A DNA stretch of 64,000 nt from Brachyspira sp949287565. GTDB lineage: Bacteria > Spirochaetota > Brachyspiria > Brachyspirales > Brachyspiraceae. Shown piece after piece: positions 27,450 through 35,902 of this stretch (positions are counted from its first letter, which is position 1; each line of letters opens with the position of its first letter). The DNA is taken from the NCBI RefSeq assembly GCF_036997615.1, contig NZ_JAWLQA010000005.1; one strand, given 5' to 3'. The position numbers and the translations under genes are program-made. The notes under the pieces were generated by a model. That model was not told the DNA's origin and searched no databases. It saw only the letters and a list, made by a program, of their open reading frames with translations.

Positions 27450-28012
27450 TGCAGTTACATGAAGCTATATACTATTATTTATTAAAACCTAAAGAGGCTA
27501 TAAAAAAATCTATAACTTTTGAATATTCTTTTTTTGTGTATTTATTAGCATCTTTGAGTATAGCTATATCTGCAATATATGTAATAGATAATAAATCTAA
27601 TATATTAAATTTATTAATATTTACATTTGGAATAGCGGCATATATGGCAATATCTAATATAGTGAAAATATCTGTTATAAATCTTACAGTATCATTATTT
27701 TTCAAAAATAATAGTAATAATATCAAAACATTTATTAATAATTGTTTTGGTATATATGGTATATTTATATTTATATTGCCTATAACATTACTGTTTGGCA
27801 GATTTAAATCTCTTTACTTTATTCAAGTTATAATGTTTTTTATATTAGGACTATATTATATGGTTCTAATGTTCAATAATATAAAACATTCATTTAATAT
27901 AGATAGTTCATTTAAGGCATTTTTAGTCCTAATTGCTCCTATAGTTTGTGATTATTTGACTTACATATCATTAGGAGTATTAATATTTGGAAGTATTATT
28001 AGCTATATATAA
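27449..28012 (+). CDS. Yip1-like integral membrane protein
   Basis: 187 aa with about five hydrophobic segments. The start MQLHEAIYYYLLKPKEAI resembles the cytoplasmic lead-in of bacterial Yip1-domain proteins. Its ATG overlaps the sppA stop by 1 nt and it ends 2 nt before lptF/G, so it is translationally coupled in the rnj-sppA operon. Function unknown; a role in membrane-protein or envelope homeostasis is suggested only by its neighbours. Confidence 0.7.
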   Translation: MQLHEAIYYYLLKPKEAIKKSITFEYSFFVYLLASLSIAISAIYVIDNKSNILNLLIFTFGIAAYMAISNIVKISVINLTVSLFFKNNSNNIKTFINNCFGIYGIFIFILPITLLFGRFKSLYFIQVIMFFILGLYYMVLMFNNIKHSFNIDSSFKAFLVLIAPIVCDYLTYISLGVLIFGSIISYI

Positions 28013-28014
28013 TT

Positions 28015-29268
28015 ATGAAAAAAATTAATAAGTATATTATATTTGAAACTATAGGACCTTTCTTAGCTGGTATATTATTTTTTACATTTATATTTGTAAT
28101 ACAGCTTCTCCCTGAATTAATAAGACTTATTGTTAATAATGGTGCTCCTTTATTAATGTCCTTAGAAGTATTTGTATATATGCTTCCTTTTAATATTGCT
28201 ATAACAATACCTATGTCCATACTTATGGCAAGCATTATAGGATATGGAAGGCTTTCTTCAGATAATGAGATAATAGTAATGCGTGCTTTGGGATTTCCTC
28301 ATATGAGAATATATATGCCTATTATAATATTAGGTGTAATTACATTTTGTTTCTCATTATTTTTTAATAATGTCATTATGTCTGAAGCTAATTATAGATA
28401 CAGAACATTAATTTCATATATGGTAAATATTAAACCTTCTATTGCTGTTGGAAAATTAGAATTCTCTGAAATTCAAGATATGGGATTATCAATAGGTTCT
28501 AAATATGCTAATGATGTAGGTATGTCAAATGTTGTAATATATGATAGATCTGAAACTAAAAGAGTAATCACTGCCAAATATGGACTTTGGAAAAATAATC
28601 AGGCCAATGCTCAAGTAGTAACTTTAACTTTATATGATGGTGTTGTACAAGAAATGCCTGGTTATGGTTTTGTTTCAAATGACTATACAGTATTTGATTC
28701 TATGGATATAAATATTGTAAGAAATGTCAGCACATTAACCTCCCATGAAAGAGGACTTAGAGAAATGCCTTCTTGGGAAATAATGAAAAAAATTAATGAT
28801 TCAAAAAAAGCCGCAAATAAATCTGTAGATGAACAGATAAACGGAATGATAATTAATGCTTACAGTACAATAGATACTAATTCTGTTAATATTAATTCAT
28901 TCTCTAATGAATACATACAAACTAATTCGGCAGAATTAACATCTATAAGAGAAAAAGCAATTGATGAATCTGTACCATATTTTTATTATGTAGAATTTCA
29001 TAAATTTATTTCTATACCTGCAGCATGTTTATTTATGGTTTTAATAGGGGCACCTTTAGGAATAGTAGGGAAAAGAAGCGGTAAAGGATTCGGATTTGGA
29101 TTATCTGTAATAGTAGTTGTTATATATTATTTACTTATCACTGCAGCTGAATTAATGGCAGGGGGTAAAAAAGTATCTCCGCTTATTGCTATGTGGTTTC
29201 CAAATATAGTTCTAGCTTTAATGGGCGGTTTTCTTATGATAAGATCTTTCTTCAGCAGAGGAAAATAA
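28015..29268 (+). CDS. LptF/LptG-family permease
   Basis: 417 aa YjgP/YjgQ protein with three N-terminal membrane segments, a central periplasmic beta domain (about 120-320) and three C-terminal segments. The N-terminus is INKYIIFETIGPFLAGILFFTFIF. MPFNIAITIPMSILMASIIGYGRLSSDNEI-type sequence is present, and the C-terminus has GAPLGIVGKRSGKGFGFGLSVIVV. In E. coli such proteins form the LptB2FG exporter for lipopolysaccharide. Here it likely moves a lipid to the outer membrane. Only one of the F/G pair is in this window. Last gene of the operon. Confidence 0.9.
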   Translation: MKKINKYIIFETIGPFLAGILFFTFIFVIQLLPELIRLIVNNGAPLLMSLEVFVYMLPFNIAITIPMSILMASIIGYGRLSSDNEIIVMRALGFPHMRIYMPIIILGVITFCFSLFFNNVIMSEANYRYRTLISYMVNIKPSIAVGKLEFSEIQDMGLSIGSKYANDVGMSNVVIYDRSETKRVITAKYGLWKNNQANAQVVTLTLYDGVVQEMPGYGFVSNDYTVFDSMDINIVRNVSTLTSHERGLREMPSWEIMKKINDSKKAANKSVDEQINGMIINAYSTIDTNSVNINSFSNEYIQTNSAELTSIREKAIDESVPYFYYVEFHKFISIPAACLFMVLIGAPLGIVGKRSGKGFGFGLSVIVVVIYYLLITAAELMAGGKKVSPLIAMWFPNIVLALMGGFLMIRSFFSRGK

Positions 29269-29304
29269 AATAAAACTATTTTTATTAAATTAATATATAC
29301 GCAT

Positions 29305-29383
29305 CGCACGCAGAATAAAATCTTAAGTATATATTTATTAAAAATTATAATAAATTTACATATATCATTATGCTTAACGTGCG
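29305..29383. repeat. 79-bp intergenic repeat, copy 1
   Basis: Begins CGCACGCAGAATAAAAT and ends CGTGCG, so the ends are inverted. By hand alignment without gaps it matches copy 2 (29645-29723) at 64 of 79 positions, with the first 17 identical. It is 36 bp after the LptF/G stop. Its palindromic AT-rich body could fold as a long 3' hairpin. Confidence 0.75.
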
Positions 29384-29406
29384 GTTAAGTAATTTTTTAT
29401 CTAAGC

Positions 29407-29624
29407 AAAACTTGGGCGGGCATGCTTTTAATATTAACATTTTAAAATAAATAAATATTATTAAATGTAAATAAAGTAAAAAATATAAAGGGCGGGGTAT
29501 GTAAATAAAGTTTGAAAATTTATTTTCACTCCCCACCCTCTAGGCTTTTTAATTTGATTTGCAATTTTTATCTTTTTTTCTTTATCATCTATTTAGAATT
29601 TTAAGCACCCACCCAAGTTTTTTT
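29407..29624. repeat. Nested G/C-run inverted repeats between the two 79-bp elements
   Basis: Outer arms: AAAACTTGGGCGGG (from 29407) and CCCACCCAAGTTTT (29608-29621). They extend through ATGCTT and AAGCA, with a 2-nt bulge. Inner arms: AGGGCGGGGT (29489-29498) and ACTCCCCACCCT (29528-29539). A 12-mer TGTAAATAAAGT occurs twice (about 29466 and 29500). No reading frame is convincing. The stretch 29269-29731 therefore holds repeats, not a gene. Confidence 0.65.
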
Positions 29625-29644
29625 AAAATTAAAGTGTTACATAC

Positions 29645-29723
29645 CGCACGCAGAATAAAATATTAAATAGAAATTTAATAAAAATTAAAATATAATTTAT
29701 TATATAACTATACTTACCGTGCG
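29645..29723. repeat. 79-bp intergenic repeat, copy 2
   Basis: Same length and same CGCACG/CGTGCG ends as copy 1. It lies 8 bp after the stop of the minus-strand lipoprotein gene, so each copy sits at the 3' end of a flanking gene. Confidence 0.75.
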
Positions 29724-29731
29724 TTAATTTA

Positions 29732-30064
29732 TTATTTAATTGAATTAGAAAAATCTTCTTTTGCCTTATCAATACCTTCAGCAGCTTTTTTCAAACCAGA
29801 TTCTATAGATTTAGAAGCTTCATCCATAGCTTTAGAAGGATCAACTTTTTCCATAGCATCCTCAACAGCTTTTGACGCATTGTCTAATGTTTTCTCTGTA
29901 ACATTTCCAGCTTTCTTTATTCCGTCCTGAGCAGCTTTTGACGCATCGTCTATTTTTTCATTTATAGCATCTGTAGCCTTGTCAATTACACTTTTATCTT
30001 TTTCACATGAAAAAGTAAATATTGATAAAATAATAACTAAACAAAATATAATATTTTTCATCAT
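29732..30064 (-). CDS. Small helical lipoprotein
   Basis: 110 aa. The signal peptide ends in lipobox FSC (IFTFSCEKD). The mature part is a repeated amphipathic helix of Ala/Lys/Asp/Glu with an 11-residue-like rhythm (DKATDAINEKIDDASKAAQDGIKKAGNV and similar). It resembles apolipoprotein- or LEA-type helical repeats. An AAGGAT site lies upstream. Two adjacent Met codons make the start uncertain by one residue. A membrane-associated structural role is inferred. Confidence 0.78.
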   Translation of the reverse strand: MMKNIIFCLVIILSIFTFSCEKDKSVIDKATDAINEKIDDASKAAQDGIKKAGNVTEKTLDNASKAVEDAMEKVDPSKAMDEASKSIESGLKKAAEGIDKAKEDFSNSIK

Positions 30065-30112
30065 ATAATCCTTATAATTTTTTATATGATTATAATAATT
30101 AATACATATTTG

Positions 30113-32152
30113 TCAAGATATAGGAGCATTTGATATATAAACATTAACTTTATATTTATTTTTCATGTTTTTTGAATTATATATACTTGTAGCCTTTGCA
30201 AGCCTATCATTAAACTTTTCTACTAAGAAGTCAGCATCATCAACTTTAGGAGCTAATATTACCTCTTTCAAAGATTTATTATCAAATATATAAAGATAAT
30301 TTTTATAAGAACGTTTCATATCATCATCTATATGTAAAGGATTGCTGCCATATTCTACAAGCTGTATTATACGCATCTCCTGCTCTTCTATAAAAGATGA
30401 ATCCTTTATCAAATACTGAATATTCATAAGAAGCTGATATGATAATGCTAATTCCTCTGAATTAAAATTTTTTATTATTTTAAATATAGAACTAAATATA
30501 TAACCTATATTATTTTTTAATTTATCATAAACTTTTTTATCATAGCTCCAAATATTATATTCTTTATTTAAATCAATAATAATATTATCATAATCAGATT
30601 CACAAGGATTAAATATTATTTCATTATTCTTAGAATTATAATATAAAACAAAATATAAAGGTAAAGTCTGTTCATTATAAAATTCTATATTAGAATAATT
30701 GTTTTTATCATAAGAAAATGAAAATACTATGCTGTTATTTAAATTATTAAAAGAAGTATCAAAAAATGATTTATCAAAAACTAAACAGCATCCTGTACCC
30801 TCTTTATTATCATATTTACCATATAGTCTGTACATGGTTAAAGAATCTTTGCATCTGCTGAATGATGTCTGCAATGCAATAAAATTATTAATATTACCGT
30901 ATTTGGAATTGAGCTTATTATTTCTAAGAAGCTGCATCAATATCTTTCCCTCTTTAGGATCATTTGCATTTTTTATACTTGTCATTCTAAGTTTATTTTT
31001 CTTTAAATATGTATTGTATCTTGCATTATCTAATTTATCATATCTCTTATCAAAAGCCATATCGTCAAAAACTTCTATGCTTGTATAATGTGATATCTCA
31101 TTAATTTTATCATCATCTTTTACAGAAACCAAATATAAAAATATATACTGAAGTATCCAAAGCTTTTTTAGTTTTGATATATCTTTAATATCACGCACTA
31201 TAAAATTAAAATACTCCTCTTTTTCTTCAGTCCAAAAACTATTTTCATTCAATACTATATCAATGATTTTTTCTATGTTAATGTATTCTATGAATCTTGA
31301 TATTATATTAAATATGGTAACATTTCTTGATTCTTTAATATCCAAAAGTAAAGTTAAAGCATAATCATACTCTTCTAATCCTATCAATGCTTCTGACTTT
31401 AAAAAATATATTCTGTCATATATAGTATCATTTTGCATGACATTCAATTCTATATATTCTTTATTTTTTACTATGGTATCACCCTTTGAATTATTCTCAT
31501 CTAAAATAGAAAGTGCTTTATCAAGACATTCTATAGCTTCTTTATATCTTTTTATATTTATAAGAAGACTTGCTTTATTTAAATATAGCACTTCCAAAGA
31601 TTTATTTATCTCAAAAGCCTTATCATAAATATTAAATGCCTCATCTATTCTGCCTAATTTTTCTAAAACCATAGCAACATTCAAATAAGCATAATCGTAT
31701 CCAAGCTCTAAAGCTTTGTTAAAATAAAATAATGCATCTTCATAACGTTCTAATTTTGAATATATGATTCCTATATTAAAATAGCATATCTCAGATTTAT
31801 CATTTATTTCCAATGCCATATTAAATGCATATAATGCTTCATCGAATGCCATTAATTTAGCAAGTATTATGCCTTTATTTATAAAAGCCTTTTCATATAA
31901 TGGATTAATTTCTATAGCTTTACTGTAATACTCTATTGACTCTTCATACCTATTTAAATAATATAATGTCAATGCAGTTTTATAACAGCTTCTTGCAAAA
32001 TATCTATCTACATAATTTGTATCAAGTTCTTCGCAATTTTTTTCAAAACAATTTATTATCTTCAAATATATTCTAAGAGCGGAGGAATATTTTTCTAAAT
32101 TAAAATAAAATCTAGCCTGAATAAACATATTTTCTATTCTATCTTTCAGCAT
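30113..32152 (-). CDS. TPR protein with C-terminal DUF2971-like domain
   Basis: 679 aa. Residues 1 to about 230 are TPR repeats (SCYKTALTLYYLNRYEESIEYYSKAIEINP, CYFNIGIIYSKLERYEDALFYFNKALELG). Residues about 360-650 match the DUF2971 pattern: HYTSIEVFDDM, LRMTSIKNANDPKEGKI with the NDPxEG signature, then SFSRCKDSLTMYRLYGKYDNKEGTGCCLVFD. DUF2971 proteins are uncharacterised, with some found near defence genes. GGAGAA lies upstream of the ATG. No membrane segment. Single gene. Confidence 0.75.
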   Translation of the reverse strand: MLKDRIENMFIQARFYFNLEKYSSALRIYLKIINCFEKNCEELDTNYVDRYFARSCYKTALTLYYLNRYEESIEYYSKAIEINPLYEKAFINKGIILAKLMAFDEALYAFNMALEINDKSEICYFNIGIIYSKLERYEDALFYFNKALELGYDYAYLNVAMVLEKLGRIDEAFNIYDKAFEINKSLEVLYLNKASLLINIKRYKEAIECLDKALSILDENNSKGDTIVKNKEYIELNVMQNDTIYDRIYFLKSEALIGLEEYDYALTLLLDIKESRNVTIFNIISRFIEYINIEKIIDIVLNENSFWTEEKEEYFNFIVRDIKDISKLKKLWILQYIFLYLVSVKDDDKINEISHYTSIEVFDDMAFDKRYDKLDNARYNTYLKKNKLRMTSIKNANDPKEGKILMQLLRNNKLNSKYGNINNFIALQTSFSRCKDSLTMYRLYGKYDNKEGTGCCLVFDKSFFDTSFNNLNNSIVFSFSYDKNNYSNIEFYNEQTLPLYFVLYYNSKNNEIIFNPCESDYDNIIIDLNKEYNIWSYDKKVYDKLKNNIGYIFSSIFKIIKNFNSEELALSYQLLMNIQYLIKDSSFIEEQEMRIIQLVEYGSNPLHIDDDMKRSYKNYLYIFDNKSLKEVILAPKVDDADFLVEKFNDRLAKATSIYNSKNMKNKYKVNVYISNAPIS

Positions 32153-32240
32153 AAATAATTCTCCAATATTAGTATAATCTTATTATATACTAAGAATTTT
32201 TAAGTTTGTCAATGTTTTTGTTGTTCTTTTTCCCGCCGCA

Positions 32241-32289
32241 CGCCACAGGCGTACTTCGTCAAAGAACCATACGAAGTACGCCTGTGGCG
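32241..32289. repeat. Perfect 19-bp GC-rich hairpin
   Basis: CGCCACAGGCGTACTTCGT (32241-32259) is exactly inverted at 32271-32289 with an 11-nt loop. GC content is far above its surroundings. No T run follows, so it is not a standard terminator. It lies in the 513-bp gap between the TPR-DUF2971 gene and trpB, which otherwise holds only the repeats below and the trpB promoter. Confidence 0.8.
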
Positions 32290-32378
32290 AAAGTGCAATT
32301 ATAAAATTAATACTAAATCATACTAAAATTGTTTTACATGTAATATAAATTATCAATTTAAGCTAAAATATAGCCCTT

Positions 32379-32416
32379 CGCGAAGCGTATCCGAGTTTAT
32401 CGAGGATATAGCTTCT
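32379..32416. repeat. 38-bp hairpin repeat, copy A
   Basis: Contains GCGTATCCGAG and GATATAGCTTC, which partly pair (GAAGC-TATCC with GGATA-GCTTC). It matches 45951-45988 at 34 of 38 positions in the same orientation. Confidence 0.7.
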
Positions 32417-32458
32417 TTGTGGCAATACCACAGGTACTTCCTTCGGTCGCAAAATAAG

Positions 32459-32478
32459 TGGGGTGCGGGGCAAAGCCC
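32459..32478. repeat. G-rich 20-bp repeat, copy A
   Basis: Core GGGGCAAAGCCC with an upstream TGGGGT run. The inverted counterpart is at 45818-45837, 18 of 20 positions identical. Confidence 0.6.
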
Positions 32479-32582
32479 TGCAATATTTAAAATTTAAAAA
32501 AATTATTTTTGACAAAATATAGTTGTTTAGGTATAAACTATTTTTTAATTATATAAAATTCTTTAATTATATCAAAATACTA

Positions 32583-32629
32583 TTGACAATTTTTTTATAA
32601 ATGTTAATATTACTACATAAAGTAATATT
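32583..32629 (+). promoter_or_regulatory. trpB promoter with overlapping dyad
   Basis: TTGACA (32583-32588), 16-bp spacer, TAATAT (32605-32610). A perfect dyad AATATTACT (32606-32614) and AGTAATATT (32621-32629), spacer 6, overlaps the -10 and runs into the start region. This is an operator-like position for a repressor of trpB. The regulator is not known. Confidence 0.5.
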
Positions 32630-32665
32630 GCTTACAAAAATATTTTAATTAAGGATTTTATATAT

Positions 32666-33919
32666 ATGAAGAACAGTGATAAAGGTTTTTTCGGTAAATT
32701 CGGAGGAAGATTTGTACCGGAAGCATTAGAAAAATTATTAATTGAATTGGAAGAGGCTTTCCTGCATTATATTAATGATAAAGAATTTTTAAGCGAGCTT
32801 GAAGAATTGAGAGCTGATTTTATAGGAAGACCTACACCATTAATGTACGCCAAGAACTTATCGGAAAAAATAGGCGGAGCAAAGATATATGTCAAACTAG
32901 AAGGACTTGCTCATACAGGTGCACATAAGATTAATAATTCTATAGGACAGGCATTGCTTGCTAAAAAGATGGGTAAGAAGAAGATTATAGCAGAAACAGG
33001 AGCCGGACAGCATGGACTTGCTACCGCTGCAGCTTGTGCCAAATTAGGACTTGAATGCTCTATTTATATGGGTGAAATAGATGTAAAAAGACAGCAGCCT
33101 AATGTAGCTTCTATGGAATTATATGGAGCTAATGTAGTATCCGTTACTAAAGGAGGACGCGGACTTAAAGATGCTGTTGATGCGGCATTAGAAGATTGGG
33201 TTAAAGATTTAAAAGATACTCATTATTTACTTGGAAGTGCTGTTGGTCCTAGCCCTTATCCTGATATTGTAAGAACTTTTCAATCTGTAATAGGAAGAGA
33301 ATTGGATAAACAAATACAGGAAAGGAATTTGAATGTTAAAGCATTGATAGCATGTGTTGGCGGCGGTTCTAATGCTATAGGATTTTTTGAGCCTTTTATA
33401 GAGAGAGAAAATCCAAAACTAATAGCTGTAGAAGCTGGCGGAATAAGTATGAATCTTGGAGAGAATGCTATTAGAATGACAAATCCTTATGCCAAAGATA
33501 TTGCTGCTCAGGGATATATGAGCAAATTTATTTTAAAAGAAGACGGAGAAATATCTGAAACTATGTCTATATCTGCAGGACTTGATTACCCCGGAGTAGG
33601 TCCTCAGCTTGCATATTTAGGAGAATCCGGAAGAATAGAATTTACTTATGCTACAGATAAAGAAGCAATAAATGCAGTAAAAGAATTCGCAAAAAATGAA
33701 GGTGTTATATTTGCATTAGAAAGTGCCCATGCCGGTGCTAAAGCTATAGAATATGCGAAGCAGTACACTAAAGATGATGTTATTATAGTTAATATGTCAG
33801 GCAGAGGAGATAAAGATATATTCATAACCTCACCTATTTTCAGACCAGATAAATGGAAAGAATTCTTAAGAAGTGAATTAGAAAGATTAGAGAAAAATAT
33901 AGATATTCACAAATTTTAA
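32666..33919 (+). CDS. trpB: Tryptophan synthase beta subunit
   Basis: 417 aa PLP enzyme that joins indole and serine to make tryptophan. Visible: GRPTPLMYAKN, the PLP Lys in HTGAHKINN, IIAETGAGQHG with the catalytic-region Glu, the phosphate loop CVGGGSNAIG and SGRGDKDIF. It is full length. No trpA or other trp gene is near. The segment after GENAIRM (YAKDIAAQGYMSKFILKEDG) departs from the usual TrpB sequence at the communication region, which suits a stand-alone enzyme using free indole. TrpB activity is well supported; independence from TrpA is inferred. Confidence 0.93.
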   Translation: MKNSDKGFFGKFGGRFVPEALEKLLIELEEAFLHYINDKEFLSELEELRADFIGRPTPLMYAKNLSEKIGGAKIYVKLEGLAHTGAHKINNSIGQALLAKKMGKKKIIAETGAGQHGLATAAACAKLGLECSIYMGEIDVKRQQPNVASMELYGANVVSVTKGGRGLKDAVDAALEDWVKDLKDTHYLLGSAVGPSPYPDIVRTFQSVIGRELDKQIQERNLNVKALIACVGGGSNAIGFFEPFIERENPKLIAVEAGGISMNLGENAIRMTNPYAKDIAAQGYMSKFILKEDGEISETMSISAGLDYPGVGPQLAYLGESGRIEFTYATDKEAINAVKEFAKNEGVIFALESAHAGAKAIEYAKQYTKDDVIIVNMSGRGDKDIFITSPIFRPDKWKEFLRSELERLEKNIDIHKF

Positions 33920-33943
33920 CCTCACAATTATATATTTTTGTTT

Positions 33944-33989
33944 ATAGGTTTTTGTTTATTATTATTTAATATTCAAAAACCTATTTTTT
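33944..33989 (+). terminator. Intrinsic terminator after trpB
   Basis: ATAGGTTTTTG (33944-33954) pairs perfectly with CAAAAACCTAT (33974-33984). The loop is 19 nt and T6 follows. Confidence 0.75.
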
Positions 33990-34106
33990 ATTATATTTAA
34001 TATTAATAATAAAAGTTGAAAAAATAATAGCCATAATATACAATTAGAATATAAGGAATAAATATTCCTATATAGTTTATTTTTCCTTATAGAAAGGTAT
34101 TATTTT

Positions 34107-35869
34107 ATGAAAAGAAATTTAATATTAAGTTTAATAACAATAATAATATTATTAATAATATCATGCAAAAAATAAATTTACTTGGTCCTAATGATATACC
34201 TCCTCCAACAGAATTTCCAAATACAGAATATCCAACACCTACTCCGGTACCTGTTCCTCCTATTGATATAGAAGAAAAACCAATAATAGTAAAACCAGAA
34301 ATAGTTTCCGGTAAAACAGTATTTGGAGGTTATGCTAAAAGATTTAAATATAAAAATGAATGGTATGTACTTGCCACAAATGAATATGAATATGATACTG
34401 ATACTAAAAGTCTAGAAAAAACAGGAAAAGCTGCTTTATTAAAAATAGCCAATGATGGAAGCACAATAACAAAAATTGGAGGCATATCTCCTCTTATGGA
34501 TCTTGAAGATGCTGATTATTGGACTAATTTAATTTCTGATAAACTAGTAATAGAACAAAATAAGGTAAAAGTATTATCTGAAGCATATACAACATCAAAA
34601 TTTATATGCATTGAAAATCCAGATTTCAAAAAAGGTAATATAGTAAATTATAGTATGTCAGGTACATTCATAATTATAAAATCATTAATTGAAAATATTA
34701 AGTATGTAGAATCTGATGATTTAATAAATTGGAATTATTATTTGAATCCTATTACAAAAGAATATAACATGCCTAATACCAATCATATAAATCCTAATTT
34801 TTTAGGAAGATACGGCATAAATACAGATGAATATTTTATTGTTTATTTTAAAGAAAAAATATTTTTATATACAAAATATAAAAGTATTTTTGATGAACAT
34901 CCTGACGGAAATAGAGATCCTAGCAAACCTCCTTTTGATTATTATAACAATGAATATTACATTATTGATTATGGTAAAGACATGAGCGATGCTAAGAATT
35001 GGACTACAAACTATTTTCCTGACTATAACAATGAAAAACTATTAGTTACAATGTATTTTCATACTGATAATGAAAAGCTATATTTCTCTCAAGGTCTTTT
35101 TGGTAATAATAAGTTTGTATACAATGAAAAATCAGGAAATTGGTCGTCTGAAGCATCAATTAAATATCAAAATATATGTTTTTCAACAGAAGATGGTATA
35201 AATTGGAAGCATAATACTCTTCCGTCTTCTGATAAACTTACAGATATAAGAAGTTATGTTTTCTCTTATCCTAATTTAGAATTCAGAAATAATATGATAG
35301 GTTATGAAGAGCCTAATGCTGCACCTTTAGAGCCTTCATATACAGAACTTAACGGAAAATACTACAGAACTATTAATACCACATATCCTGTTCCGCCTAT
35401 AAAAGAGATTATGGAAACTGCTAATAGATTAGAAACCAATTTCACAATCACAGAAGAACATATAAAAAAATCCGGTGCTTATCAATTGCAAGTATCTTCA
35501 GTAAATCCTAGTAAGGCTCAGGAATCAGATTGGGTTAGTATAGTACCAAAAAATGAAATAAATTCAGTTATAGGCTGGGAAAGCGGCGGCGGAAATTTAT
35601 TTACTTTCAATAATAAGATAGTACGTTTAGCTGATTATGACAGAGAATTTCAAATAAATAATCAATATGAAAACGCTTTTAACCTATCTCAAAAATATTA
35701 TAATATGCTAAAAACAGCTCCAACTATGGAAGATTATAAAAAGTATAATTATTATTTCCTTTATTACAAAGCTGTAGCTGATATGATAAAAATGATTAAG
35801 GATAAAGGAAATGCATATTTTATGCCTGATAAAGTTTGTACACATTATACATTTGAAGTTGGAAATTAA
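34107..35869 (+). pseudogene. Lipoprotein of unknown function, frameshifted after its lipobox
   Basis: ATG 34107, with AGAAAGG upstream, encodes a signal peptide with lipobox IISC and then KK and TAA (34173-34175). The body continues in another frame (INLLGPNDIPPPTEFP) to 35869. One extra A in the A6 run at 34167-34172 would join both into about 587 aa. The internal ATG at 34163 lacks a ribosome-binding site and would give a protein without a signal. The body has a Pro-rich linker and then WYVLATNEYEYD, WNYYLNP and NICFSTEDGINW, resembling beta-propeller or sialidase-like repeats. Function unknown. Phase variation, transcript slippage, true decay and sequencing error all remain possible. Confidence 0.7.
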
Positions 35870-35902
35870 TCTTTAATTACTATTAATTATTATAAAAATA
35901 TA

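Noticed and set aside
29345..29536. 63-residue minus-strand frame across the 79-bp repeat
   Set aside because: It runs through repeat sequence and has no start signal.
29269..29731. Transposase or insertion sequence in the repeat region
   Set aside because: No transposase frame is present; at most a non-autonomous element.
34163..34165. Start of the 568-residue protein at ATG 34163
   Set aside because: This ATG overlaps the lipobox TGC codon of an upstream frame that has a real ribosome-binding site and signal peptide.
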